In this document: positions 26,547 through 35,189 of the stretch, in pieces | Layout of the letters: every line of letters starts with the position of its first letter | Position numbering within the stretch: the first letter of the stretch is position 1 | DNA from: Clostridiales bacterium | Lineage (GTDB): Bacteria; Bacillota; Clostridia; Peptostreptococcales; NVVX01 | Length of the DNA stretch: 36,836 bases | NCBI GenBank assembly: GCA_021129775.1 | Contig: JAJOKP010000066.1 | Span: 1 to 36,836 of the forward strand | Direction of reading: 5' to 3' | The notes under the pieces: generated by a model | Databases searched by the model: none | The model's input: only the letters and a program-made list of their open reading frames with translations | What the model was told of the DNA's origin: nothing | Made by a program: the position numbers and the translations under genes

Positions 26547-27140
26547 TCATTTCCTGTCTACTATTACCTCATCGATCAGACCATATTCTTTTGCTTCATT
26601 TGCACTCATGAAAAAATCTCTATCTGTATCTTTTTTAATGCGCTCTATAGATTGCGATGTTCTTTCGCATAAAATGTCATTTATTTTATCTCTTAATTTT
26701 AACAGTCTTTCTGTATGGATTCTAATATCCTCCGCCTGACCTCTAGTTCCGCCTAAAGGCTGATGTATCATCACTTCAGAATTTGGTAGAGCATACCTTT
26801 TACCTTTTTTCCCCGCCGCTAAAAGAAATGCTCCCATACTAGCTGCCATACCAATGCATAGCGTCGATACATCAGGTTTGATATAATTCATTGTATCATA
26901 AATAGCCATTCCTGATGTAATTGAACCACCTGGACTATTTATGTAAATTTGTATATCTTTCTCGGGATCTTCGGCTTCTAAAAATATTAATTGCGCGATA
27001 ACTAAACTTGCTATAGTATCATTAATCTCATCAGCAATAAATATAATTCTCTCTTTTAAAAGCCTGGAAAATATATCGTAGGATCTTTCACCTCTATTTG
27101 TTTGTTCTACAACTACAGGCACTAAAGGCATATCACTCAC
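26547..27140 (-). CDS. clpP: ATP-dependent Clp protease proteolytic subunit
   Basis: The 197-aa serine protease starts [22 protein letters not shown] and has YINSPGGSI, the catalytic Ser in [11 protein letters not shown] (about 98), His in MIHQPLGG (about 123) and Asp in DTDRDFFM. It forms the double-heptamer proteolytic chamber that partners ClpX. It follows tig by 14 bases and precedes clpX by 13. Confidence 0.98.
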   Translation of the reverse strand: MSDMPLVPVVVEQTNRGERSYDIFSRLLKERIIFIADEINDTIASLVIAQLIFLEAEDPEKDIQIYINSPGGSITSGMAIYDTMNYIKPDVSTLCIGMAASMGAFLLAAGKKGKRYALPNSEVMIHQPLGGTRGQAEDIRIHTERLLKLRDKINDILCERTSQSIERIKKDTDRDFFMSANEAKEYGLIDEVIVDRK

Positions 27141-27154
27141 TCCTCATTCATAAT

Positions 27155-28441
27155 TTATGAAAAATCTGCATTCTCCACTAAAAATTCAATTGTCTTTTTA
27201 GTTTTAATATCTTCTCTGATATAATTATATTCATTTTCTCCTAAACTGCTCTTAAATTTATCTAATTCCTGCTTATATAGAACCGCTAGTTTTTCTACTT
27301 CCGTTTCTAGCTCTTCGTCTGAAACTTCAATTTTTTCTAGCTCGCAAATTTTTTCTAAAGCCAATTCAGTCTTTACTCTATTTTTCGCATCATCCTCCAT
27401 TTGACTTCTAAGGCTTTCTTCACTAGAGCCTGACATCTTATAAAATGCGTCTAAATCCATTCCTTGTTGAGATAGCTGAAGCCCAAACTCTTTTATCATT
27501 GTATCCAGTTTTCTGTCTACAACAGCCTTTGGTAGTTCTATATCTAGCTTATCTACAACTTCCTTTATTACATTGTTTTTAGTTTCTTGCTCACCTTTAT
27601 TTTTTGCTTGTAGTTCTAATTTTTCTCTAATATCATTTTTCATGTCTTCTACAGTATCAAACTCTGAAATGTCTTTACTAAATTCATCGTCAATAACTGG
27701 TAATTCTTGTTCTTTTATTTCATGTATTTTCACTTCAAAAATAGCGTCTTTGCCTGCTAAATCTTCCGATTGGTATTGCTTAGGAAATGTAACTTTTATA
27801 TCCATTTTATCCCCAATATTTGCCCCAATAATTTGTTCTTCAAACCCTGGTATAAACTGACCAGAACCAATAGTAAGTGGTTGCTTTTCAGCAGTTCCAC
27901 CTTCAAAATATTCTCCATCTATAGAGCCCTTATAGTCAATAATCACCATATCATTTTCTTTCACAGATCTATCTTCCACTAGAATCATTCTGGCATTTTT
28001 TTCTTGCATAGATTTAAGTTCGCAATCAATATCTTCATCCTGTACATTATACTCTTTTTTCTCTACTCTTATACCTTTGTAGTCTTCCATTTTGATTTCA
28101 GGCATTATCTGCACAGTCGCTGTAAAAACAACGTCCTCACCCTTTGCAATCTCGTCAATATCAATTTCTGGTCTGTCAACTGGTTCAATATTATGTGTTT
28201 CTAGCGCCTTTTCATAAGCTTCAGGAAAACATATATTTATAGCTTCTTCATAGAATATTTCTTCGCCATAATGCGCCATGATAATTTTCTTAGGTGCTTT
28301 CCCTTTTCTAAACCCTGAGATATTGAATCGCCCTTTAAGTTTTTTATATGCTCCGTCAACCGCTTTGTCAAACTGCTCTGCAGCGACGACTAGTTTTAAC
28401 TGTATCTCATTGTTTTCATTTTTAATAATTTCTGAATTCAC
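27155..28441 (-). CDS. tig: trigger factor
   Basis: Trigger factor is the ribosome-bound chaperone that meets nascent chains. The 428-aa product has the ribosome-docking signature in FNISGFRKGKAPKKII (about 38-53), a central FKBP-type prolyl isomerase domain (about 155-245, with DMVIIDYKGSIDGEYFEGG), and an acidic helical C-terminal arm. The start is a GTG with GGAGGG upstream. It leads the tig-clpP-clpX operon. Confidence 0.97.
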   Translation of the reverse strand: MNSEIIKNENNEIQLKLVVAAEQFDKAVDGAYKKLKGRFNISGFRKGKAPKKIIMAHYGEEIFYEEAINICFPEAYEKALETHNIEPVDRPEIDIDEIAKGEDVVFTATVQIMPEIKMEDYKGIRVEKKEYNVQDEDIDCELKSMQEKNARMILVEDRSVKENDMVIIDYKGSIDGEYFEGGTAEKQPLTIGSGQFIPGFEEQIIGANIGDKMDIKVTFPKQYQSEDLAGKDAIFEVKIHEIKEQELPVIDDEFSKDISEFDTVEDMKNDIREKLELQAKNKGEQETKNNVIKEVVDKLDIELPKAVVDRKLDTMIKEFGLQLSQQGMDLDAFYKMSGSSEESLRSQMEDDAKNRVKTELALEKICELEKIEVSDEELETEVEKLAVLYKQELDKFKSSLGENEYNYIREDIKTKKTIEFLVENADFS

Positions 28442-28588
28442 AATTTCCCTCCTTATAGTAGTATTTCTCTAGTTGATATCGTCAAATATATTCATCATTA
28501 GTCTGACGCCTATATTCTAACAAATGCTCATTTATCATCACTATACTATATGACTTTATTAATAATGTCAACTATTTGTTAGTTTATT

Positions 28589-29761
28589 TTAATTCTCAAA
28601 AATTTCATTTGTATTTACTAATGCTCTTCTTAGCAATAACGGGCCAACTACCTCAAAAAATATAACCCCTGTTAGTACTATTCCCGTAACTGTTCCAGCC
28701 ATCTCTGGAAATTTTTGTTCAGCAATTACACTTAACCCAATAACTACTCCAGCTTGTGGCGTTACTGCTAAGCCTAAGTTTTTTCCAGTCTTGTTTGGCA
28801 AATCTGTAAATTTAGAGAATATATAAGTACCGCTTATTTTACCAGATAACCTTCCAAGAACATAGGCAATCTCAATAAATCCTATGCTCAGTAAAATACT
28901 TAAGTCTAACTTCGCTCCTGCAAGCGTCAGAAAAGCAACAAATATTGGCAATTCCACCATATCGAGCGCAGCTTTCATTATTTGTTTCCTATTAACCAAG
29001 TTTGTAATAACAGCCCCCGTTGTCATGTTTAATAATAGTGCTGCCAAGCCAAATATTTGCGCAATTCCTGCATTAACCAAAATAACACCTAATAACAGCA
29101 CTAAGAATTTGTTGTTACTAGGTCTCTTTTTAATTACCAACGACAAAACTACACCTGAAATTGCCCCCACTACTATGGCTAATCCAATTTCTTTAATAAT
29201 TAAAATGGCTACTCCTAGCCCGCTAATATGTGCACTTTTAAATGCCAATAGGACTGCAGTAACAACAGCAAACACAACAATACAGTTGAGATTTTCAATC
29301 GCCACTAAAGCAGCTAAATTCTTTGAAAACTTCCCTTTAGTCTTATACTCTTTTAGTGTTGACATTACAGTCGAAGGCGAAACCGTCATTGCAAGTACTC
29401 CCAAAATTAGAGCGACACAAATCGGCGTTCCTAGTAAATAAATCAAGGTCGATACTATTCCAAAAGTAAGCATCCCTTCGCCTAATGCCACAGTCATTAA
29501 AGTTTTTCCAAACTTCCTAAATACATAGCGGTGAAGTTCCATTCCTATAGAAATCGCTAATATTCCTAATGCTAAATGATTGATAAATCGAACTGATTGT
29601 ATTAATTCTTTAGTAATGATATTGGTTACCGAGGGTCCTATGAATAAACCTATCAATATATAACCCGTCACGGAAGGCAATTTAACTCTACTTGCTAATT
29701 TCCCGCCAATTAATCCAATAATGAGAACTACGCCAATGTACAAGGGGTAATTCATTTGCAT
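28589..29761 (-). CDS. Kef/NapA-type cation:proton antiporter, membrane domain only
   Basis: The 390-aa product has about eleven to twelve membrane segments with the CPA2 features GYILIGLFIGPSV near residues 31-43, LAISIGMELH, and AMTVSPSTVM in the discontinuous-helix region. It stops right after the membrane domain: no C-terminal RCK/TrkA-N module is present. The start overlaps the end of the PII-like gene by 10 bases (two ATG codons compete, at 29761 and 29755). The overlap suggests that the separately encoded PII-like protein supplies the missing cytoplasmic control. The ion (Na+ or K+) cannot be read from sequence by eye. Confidence 0.85.
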   Translation of the reverse strand: MQMNYPLYIGVVLIIGLIGGKLASRVKLPSVTGYILIGLFIGPSVTNIITKELIQSVRFINHLALGILAISIGMELHRYVFRKFGKTLMTVALGEGMLTFGIVSTLIYLLGTPICVALILGVLAMTVSPSTVMSTLKEYKTKGKFSKNLAALVAIENLNCIVVFAVVTAVLLAFKSAHISGLGVAILIIKEIGLAIVVGAISGVVLSLVIKKRPSNNKFLVLLLGVILVNAGIAQIFGLAALLLNMTTGAVITNLVNRKQIMKAALDMVELPIFVAFLTLAGAKLDLSILLSIGFIEIAYVLGRLSGKISGTYIFSKFTDLPNKTGKNLGLAVTPQAGVVIGLSVIAEQKFPEMAGTVTGIVLTGVIFFEVVGPLLLRRALVNTNEIFEN

Positions 29762-30105
29762 TCACCACAAGAATTAACTGCCAATCCCTTAATAAATGTT
29801 ACTGGTACACTAAAAATAAAAGCAGTATCAGGCTCGGTGATGTCTCCAACACATTCTTCTACTATTTCTACGGCTTTATCTTTTTCTTCACAACAGTTGA
29901 CCACAGTAAAAATTGTTTTGCTGTGGTGTTTGTCTACATGGATTAATTCTGCAAAATGCGCAAAAAAAGGAATATGATCTGCTACTAAATGCCCCATCCC
30001 TGAGCTATCAATAATAGTAGCTCCTCTAATCCCTTCTTCTACAAATCTATCCAATATTTCCGTCAAATACTCTGTACGGTTTAAAATAATAACTAGAAGT
30101 TCCAT
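29752..30105 (-). CDS. PII-like signalling protein with C-terminal CxxC
   Basis: The 117-aa product has the length and pattern of the PII/PII-like ferredoxin fold: MELLVIILNRTEYLTEILDRFVEEGIRGATIID as first strand-helix-strand unit, then VVNCCEEKDKAVEIVEECVGDITEPDTAFIFSVPV as the second, the last part resembling the GDGKIFVVPV strand of GlnB. It lacks the classical T-loop uridylylated Tyr. It has five cysteines (71, 72, 85, 113, 116), the last two as SCGEC at the extreme C-terminus, which suggests redox or metal sensing. The overlap with the antiporter gene points to control of that transporter, as SbtB does for SbtA; this is inference. Confidence 0.7.
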   Translation of the reverse strand: MELLVIILNRTEYLTEILDRFVEEGIRGATIIDSSGMGHLVADHIPFFAHFAELIHVDKHHSKTIFTVVNCCEEKDKAVEIVEECVGDITEPDTAFIFSVPVTFIKGLAVNSCGECK

Positions 30106-30133
30106 TGCATGCTCACCTCTCTGTTTTAATATA

Positions 30134-31123
30134 CTAGCTACTTTCTCTTTCTAACAAGCTATAGTTTAACACAATTTTAGTAGTTTCTAAAGTCTCATTA
30201 TTAATAATTTTTGTTAACACTCTCATAGCAATAGCTCCCATCTCGTACAGTGGTTGCGCTACAGTTGTTATGGATGGGAATACTTTTGCAGTCATGTCTA
30301 TATTATTAAATCCTACAATCGCTACATCATCAGGTATGTTTAGTCCAAGCTCTAGTGTTGCTCTTACAACACCTATTGCCATTTCATCGCTAGCCGCGTA
30401 GATAGCAGATGGTCTTTCTTTCAATTTTAGCAAACGTTTAGCTCCCTCATAGCCGTCCTTGTAGTGGTATCCACCACTCACCACTAGGTCCTCACTGTAC
30501 TCTATATCAGCTTCCTTTAATGCTTCTTTATATCCAGTTAGTTTCTCTGAATCCTTCTCCATTACAGTTTTCACATCAGTAATAAATGCAATTCTATTAT
30601 GCCCTCTATCCATAAGATAATCTACTATTTCTCTACTCGCTCTTTTCTTATCAATCGTTACCGAAGGCAATTCCTTGTAATCAGATCCAATAGAAATTGT
30701 TGGAATTCCATATTCTTCGATTTTGTTATTCAATTCATCAGAAACAGTATTACTAATCAAAATAATTCCATCAACTTGTTTTTCTGATAGTGCGTCATAA
30801 TACTGCAGCTCTTTTTCACTGTCTAAATCGGTATTACACAAAAAAATATTATACTTATACATACTAGCAATATCTTCTATGCCTCTTACTATTTCGGGGT
30901 ACAGATGTATTGAAATGTCTGGGATAAGAATTCCTATAGTTTTAGTTGTTTTAATTTTTAAACTTCTAGCTATAGCATTTGGCTTATACCCAAGTTCCTC
31001 AATAACTTTCATCACTTTCTTATGTGTTTCTTGTCTTACGACTTTGCTTTCATTAACTACCCTTGAAACAGTTGAAATAGATACCCCCGCTTTTTTTGCT
31101 ACATCCTTTATATTAATTTTCAC
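30134..31123 (-). CDS. LacI/GalR-family transcriptional regulator
   Basis: The best start is the GTG at 31121-31123 behind AAGGAG, giving 329 aa, the normal family size. Residues 2-22 are the helix-turn-helix (IKDVAKKAGVSISTVSRVVN), followed by the hinge and a periplasmic-binding-protein-like ligand domain (TIGILIPDIS onward). The family usually senses sugars. Unexpectedly it is followed after 28 bases by the PII-like and antiporter genes on the same strand, so either it controls them or they simply share its promoter. Its own promoter is visible upstream. Confidence 0.92.
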   Translation of the reverse strand: MKINIKDVAKKAGVSISTVSRVVNESKVVRQETHKKVMKVIEELGYKPNAIARSLKIKTTKTIGILIPDISIHLYPEIVRGIEDIASMYKYNIFLCNTDLDSEKELQYYDALSEKQVDGIILISNTVSDELNNKIEEYGIPTISIGSDYKELPSVTIDKKRASREIVDYLMDRGHNRIAFITDVKTVMEKDSEKLTGYKEALKEADIEYSEDLVVSGGYHYKDGYEGAKRLLKLKERPSAIYAASDEMAIGVVRATLELGLNIPDDVAIVGFNNIDMTAKVFPSITTVAQPLYEMGAIAMRVLTKIINNETLETTKIVLNYSLLERESS

Positions 31124-31143
31124 AACATCAACTCCTTGTAAGT

Positions 31144-31171
31144 ATTTTACCACAATTTGCTTATAGGTCAA
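31144..31171 (-). promoter_or_regulatory. sigma-A promoter of the lacI-type regulator operon
   Basis: On the minus strand TTGACC (31166-31171) and TAAAAT (31144-31149) are 16 bases apart, placing a start near 31137, just ahead of the regulator's AAGGAG ribosome site. The leader is therefore very short. Confidence 0.65.
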
Positions 31172-31208
31172 CAATACAACTATTTCCAGTTACTTGTGCA
31201 AATTTACT

Positions 31209-32636
31209 CTAAGAGTACCTAGTTACTTCAAACCGGCTAAGTTTAATTTGCTTATCATCGCTTATCCCTGCTTTTTGTTTCGCAATAGAGATTTGCTCAC
31301 TTACCGTCTTAACTCCGTCAATGTTCGGAAGCAAAAGGCCTCTTCTACCTTTATATTCTACTATAACACCATATTTTTCTACGTCTAGTTCACCAATATC
31401 TTGCACCTCTTCAATTTCGCCCAATACGTCAACTTTAATTTCTAAAGCTAATAGCTCATCTTCTCTAATCGCCTCAAACCTTGGGTCATAAGTTGATGCC
31501 TGAATAGCATTACTTATTATTTCATGAGCAATATTAGGATAAGCCGATGCAATTGTTCCTATACAGCCTCTCAGTATACCATTTTTATGGATTGAAACGA
31601 AAGTGCCAGCTTTAGTTTCTTCCAGTTTTCTAATTAAATCACTTTGTAGTATTATACCCTTATACTTATGCCAATCCAATCTTGTTCCTGTTTTAACCCA
31701 AACTTCTATGGTTTCTCTAGCTAATGTCACAAAAATACTTTCACTTCTTCTGATGTTCTCATATCTCTCTGTTTTTCTAATACGATGTTCTTCTAACAAA
31801 CTCTCTTTTTTCTCTGAGAGGCTCTCTATGAACGCAGTCATGTACCCAACTCCAAAAGGCGCTTCGTAACTATACATTTTACTTATTGACACATGTCCAT
31901 CCAAAGCCCCTAGCGCAATTATTATAGGTCTTAACCCACATTCTGCTGCATTTTTATAAATATTTTCGTCCATATCAATAATATCTTCGAATCTACCATT
32001 TTTTATGGATTTTGTAATTGTCTCATCAAAAATTTTCCCTTTTGGATTATATCTTGTCTGCATCTCATGTTCTAAACAATGTGATAAATCTGCGCTCGCT
32101 AATACCATAGTTTTCGTGTCACTCTCTTCAATTGCTTCTCTTATCACTTTTCCTGCTTCATATAAATTAGTCATATCGTGCGCAGGAGTAATATGAACGA
32201 TTTTGTACTTATCCACTATTCTATCAAAAAAACTAAGAGGAACAAAACAGCCATGATCAATTTCTATCTCACAGGAACAATCCTCAGCATTCTCTCTACT
32301 TACCATGATATGATAAATATCTTTTTCAATAAATGCTTTTTCAATTTTTTTTAGTAAGGTAGTATCAATTTCTTTCTCCATAACTAGTTTCGCCATTCCA
32401 AATTTCTCTAAAGTTCCTGCTAATTTTTTTTCATCTAATACACAAATTCCATCAGCAAACACGTTCCCATGAGGAGTAATACAAACAATTGTCTCTGGTT
32501 TCTTTATGCGAACAATTTCTACAAGTTTTTCCATTCCATTCAAAGTACTTTGAGCCTCAAGCTCTCTTCCCATACCTACCTCAGAAATTATAATAGGGGG
32601 ATGTGGTGCAATAAGGACACCTAAAAAATTGCTCAT
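31209..32636 (-). CDS. AmmeMemoRadiSam protein: LigB/MEMO-like domain fused to AMMECR1 domain
   Basis: I start at the ATG at 32634-32636 behind CGGAGGTGAAGAG; 475 aa. Residues 1 to about 270 are a class III extradiol-dioxygenase-like (LigB/MEMO) fold with APHPPIII, ITPHGNV, the EIDHGCFVPLSF block and ASADLSH, giving candidate metal-binding histidines. Residues about 290-470 are the AMMECR1 domain, with FVSIHKNGILRGCIGT, YDPRF and GRRGLLLPNI. In many anaerobes these two domains occur with a radical SAM enzyme, as here, 23 bases upstream. I do not know an agreed biochemical function for the trio; a redox modification of a peptide or RNA would be guesswork. Confidence 0.85.
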   Translation of the reverse strand: MSNFLGVLIAPHPPIIISEVGMGRELEAQSTLNGMEKLVEIVRIKKPETIVCITPHGNVFADGICVLDEKKLAGTLEKFGMAKLVMEKEIDTTLLKKIEKAFIEKDIYHIMVSRENAEDCSCEIEIDHGCFVPLSFFDRIVDKYKIVHITPAHDMTNLYEAGKVIREAIEESDTKTMVLASADLSHCLEHEMQTRYNPKGKIFDETITKSIKNGRFEDIIDMDENIYKNAAECGLRPIIIALGALDGHVSISKMYSYEAPFGVGYMTAFIESLSEKKESLLEEHRIRKTERYENIRRSESIFVTLARETIEVWVKTGTRLDWHKYKGIILQSDLIRKLEETKAGTFVSIHKNGILRGCIGTIASAYPNIAHEIISNAIQASTYDPRFEAIREDELLALEIKVDVLGEIEEVQDIGELDVEKYGVIVEYKGRRGLLLPNIDGVKTVSEQISIAKQKAGISDDKQIKLSRFEVTRYS

Positions 32637-32659
32637 CTCTTCACCTCCGAAAGATTTTA

Positions 32660-33502
32660 TCATGCGTTTCCTAAATATACAAAATTCAGATGCTCTTCTG
32701 CTAGCCTTTTTATCTGCCTTGCGAGTTTTATCCGTGTATGAGGTTCACTGTATTTATAGTTAGGAAAATATCTTGTTACATGAATCGGTATGTTTTTATC
32801 TATATCAGCTAACCACATAAACATCTCTTCTAGTTCTGCCTCATTGTCATTCATACCCGTTACTAGCAATGTTGTAACTTCAATATGCGAAAAATTATGA
32901 GCGATTTTTATTGTTCTCTTTACAGGCTCTAGTGCACCATTGCAGACTTTTTTATATTTCTCATTTGAAATAGTTTTTAAATCAATGTTCATAGCATCAA
33001 TATACTCAATCAAACGCATTAGAGGATCTACTTCAACATATCCATTAGTAACTAAAATGCACTTAATACCATTCTCTTTAGCTAAAATCGCTGTATCTAA
33101 CACAAACTCATAAGAGATTATAGGTTCATTGTAGGTAAAAGAAATAGAGGGTATATCATATTCAATAGCCAAATTCACAATTGCTTGCGGAGTTCTATAC
33201 ACCGTCATTGGCATTTCTTTAGCCACATGGTAATTTTGACAAAAAAGGCAAGATAAATTACAACCAGAGCTTCCTACAGACAAAGTGCGAGTACTTTGCA
33301 TAAATCTCTTCAAAGGTTTTTTTTCAATTGGGTCTAAGTTGATAAAAGACAATTTCCCATAGTTCGTAGAATACAATTTCCCATCAATATTCTTTCGCAC
33401 GCCACATATGCCTATTTCATTGTTCCTAGTCAGGCATTTATGGGGGCATAGAATACAGATTGTAGCATCCCCACTTTTTTTATAAAAATAAGCTTCTTTC
33501 AT
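32660..33502 (-). CDS. AmmeMemoRadiSam system radical SAM enzyme
   Basis: The 280-aa product has the radical SAM cluster motif CNLSCLFC (Cys81, Cys85, Cys88), a glycine-rich SAM contact region, and YNEPIISYEF, typical of the PflA-like group. Before the motif is a short cysteine-rich N-terminus (Cys16, Cys19, Cys23, Cys33) in the ICILCPHKC...GICGVR pattern characteristic of this subfamily and able to hold a second metal. It is the first gene of a two-gene operon with the MEMO/AMMECR1 fusion. The substrate is unknown to me. Confidence 0.9.
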   Translation of the reverse strand: MKEAYFYKKSGDATICILCPHKCLTRNNEIGICGVRKNIDGKLYSTNYGKLSFINLDPIEKKPLKRFMQSTRTLSVGSSGCNLSCLFCQNYHVAKEMPMTVYRTPQAIVNLAIEYDIPSISFTYNEPIISYEFVLDTAILAKENGIKCILVTNGYVEVDPLMRLIEYIDAMNIDLKTISNEKYKKVCNGALEPVKRTIKIAHNFSHIEVTTLLVTGMNDNEAELEEMFMWLADIDKNIPIHVTRYFPNYKYSEPHTRIKLARQIKRLAEEHLNFVYLGNA

Positions 33503-33673
33503 TTTGCACCTCTTTAAGTCAAGTACTAGTTTTCTATGGTATCCAAATACTGTCCATCGGGTTAGTTGTCAATAGCAGAATCTTCGTTTGTAACAACAAA
33601 CAAAACCCATATAAATTCGTTTTGCTTTATGATATTATATATTTACTATAATAACACAAAGGAGGTTCTTTTG

Positions 33674-34411
33674 GTGAAAAAATCGTTAATCCTCGCACAT
33701 AGAGGTGCAAGTGCTTATGCTCCCGAAAATACAATAATTGCATTTAAAAAAGCCATTGAAATGGGTGCAGATGGCTTTGAGCTTGATATTCACCTCTCTA
33801 AAGACGGTTCTTTAATTGTAATTCACGACGAATCTGTTAATAGAACAACTAATGGTAGTGGCTTCATCAAAGACTTAACTCTAGACGAAATAAAAAAGCT
33901 TGACGCTAGTTCTTGGTATAATCCCAAATTTTCCAAAGAAAAAGTACCTACTCTAGATGAAGTCTTACACTTAATTAAAGACACTCAACTGCTTATTAAT
34001 ATTGAAATAAAGCATGGTCCTTTTTTTTATAAAAGCATTGAACAAAAAATAGTCAATTGCGTTGTTAAGTATGACATGCAAGATAGGGTAATAGTATCTT
34101 CTTTCGATCATTATACCCTGACAAAAATCAAAAAAATTGACCCTTCAGTCAAAACAGGAGCTTTATTTATATCAAGAACAAATGCTCCTTGGAAATATAT
34201 CAAAAAAATAGGCGCTGACGCTCTGCACCCTCATTTTATTTCGGTTACATCCGAATTGGTGAAAAACTGCCACGAAAATAATATTAAAATCCATACCTAC
34301 ACTGTAAATGAACCTGAACATATTAAGTATCTTGCTAAGTTAGGTGTTGATTCAATTATAACAAATTTTCCTGATAGAGCGAAGGAAATAGTGGATAGTC
34401 TGAATAAGTAG
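33674..34411 (+). CDS. glycerophosphodiester phosphodiesterase (GDPD family, cytoplasmic)
   Basis: The start is a GTG at 33674 with AAAGGAGG eight bases upstream; an in-frame TTG precedes it by one codon. The 245-aa product has the catalytic signature ILAHRGASAYAPENT (first His at about 9), the metal ligands in GFELDIHLSKDG, and IVIHDESVNRTTNGSG with the second catalytic His. The enzyme hydrolyses glycerophosphodiesters to glycerol-3-phosphate and an alcohol. No signal peptide is present, so it acts on internal substrates (UgpQ-type). The gene stands alone and ends in an inverted repeat. Confidence 0.93.
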   Translation: MKKSLILAHRGASAYAPENTIIAFKKAIEMGADGFELDIHLSKDGSLIVIHDESVNRTTNGSGFIKDLTLDEIKKLDASSWYNPKFSKEKVPTLDEVLHLIKDTQLLINIEIKHGPFFYKSIEQKIVNCVVKYDMQDRVIVSSFDHYTLTKIKKIDPSVKTGALFISRTNAPWKYIKKIGADALHPHFISVTSELVKNCHENNIKIHTYTVNEPEHIKYLAKLGVDSIITNFPDRAKEIVDSLNK

Positions 34412-34423
34412 ATATTAAAAAGT

Positions 34424-34465
34424 TGCCAAGGGGACAAAGTTGATAACAACTCTGTCCCCTTGGCA
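34424..34465 (+). terminator. 19-bp inverted repeat after the GDPD gene
   Basis: TGCCAAGGGGACAAAGTTG (34424-34442) and its near-complement (34447-34465) form a long stem with one mismatch and a 4-base loop, 12 bases after the GDPD stop. A proper U tract is lacking, so it may be a REP-like element serving as a terminator. Confidence 0.6.
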
Positions 34466-34547
34466 GTTCTCTTGTCAATCTCCCCTTGTCAATTCTAAAT
34501 TAATCGACACTTCGCAAACATTCTTTACGCCCTAAACTCTCACCCGC

Positions 34548-34973
34548 TTATAATAATTTAGGCATCTTTATTATAGCCTTAAAGAAATCTCCATCTATTT
34601 CTATATTTAAACTTCCATTTTGAATCTCAATTAGGCTCTTAGCAATCGATAATCCTAACCCACTACCATCACTAGTTCTAGACTCGTCACCTCTTTTAAA
34701 ACGCTCTATTAGCTTATCTGGAGTTACATTCAACTCATAGGCTGAAACATTTTTAATGATTAAAACAACTTCGTTTTCTGTGTCTTCAATATCTAAGTAA
34801 ACCCTGCTTTCTTTAAGTGCGTATTTAAAGGTATTAGATATCAAATTACCTATTGCTCTCCATAACAGTTTGCCGTCTGCTTTAATATACGCTTTCTCTT
34901 TAGGACAATTAAATCTAAATTCCAGTTCTGACTTTTCTATTTCATCGTTAAGCTCTGGATAGGTTATACTTAC
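34548..34973 (-). pseudogene. sensor histidine kinase remnant: C-terminal ATPase domain only
   Basis: The open frame from 34973 encodes KADGKLLWRAIGNLISNTFKYA (the N box), IIKNVSAYELN, ERFKRGDESRTSDGSGLGLSIAKSLIEIQNG (G boxes) and a normal kinase C-terminus at 34548. Everything before the ATP-binding domain, including the membrane sensor and the phospho-accepting His, is absent: upstream comes an in-frame TAA and then spacer. No response-regulator gene is nearby. I read it as the 3' end left by a deletion. Confidence 0.88.
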
Positions 34974-34992
34974 TTAACGCTATTATGCGAAA

Positions 34993-35031
34993 AAAATCTT
35001 AAGGACTCCTACATAGAAGTCTTAAGATTTT
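34993..35031. terminator. A/T-flanked hairpin next to the kinase remnant
   Basis: AAAATCTTAAGGACT region (34993-35007) pairs with AGTCTTAAGATTTT (35018-35031) with one bulged G and a 10-base loop, flanked by A and T tracts on both sides. It can work as a bidirectional terminator, and is all that lies upstream of the kinase remnant. Confidence 0.65.
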
Positions 35032-35099
35032 CTTAACGTTTAAAAATACAGGCTTGCATAATAATAATTTCACTAACTACAAATCTGAAACTCCCCCAT

Positions 35100-35131
35100 A
35101 AGAGACAGGGGACGGTTCTTTGTCTGACCTG
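35100..35131. repeat. REP-like spacer sequence
   Basis: AGACAGGGGACGGTTCTTTG followed by TCT has complementary ends (AGACA and TGTCT). Sequences of this GGGGACGGTTCT type are dispersed in many Firmicute genomes. A related AAGACAAGTCCCTGTCCCT lies beside the transposase remnant at about 36355. Confidence 0.45.
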
Positions 35132-35152
35132 AGATTTTGAGCAAACACAAAA

Positions 35153-35178
35153 ACCAAAGAAACTTTAATTTCCTTGGT
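35153..35178 (-). terminator. intrinsic terminator of rsmI
   Basis: On the minus strand ACCAAGGAAA and TTTCTTTGGT form a 10-pair stem (one G-U) followed by TTTTTGTG, 12 bases beyond the rsmI stop. Confidence 0.75.
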
Positions 35179-35189
35179 CTTCTTTTTAT

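Noticed and set aside
28884-29441. 185-codon plus-strand frame antisense to the antiporter gene
   Set aside because: Long only because the antiporter's codon pattern leaves the opposite strand free of stops; the minus-strand protein is clearly the real one.
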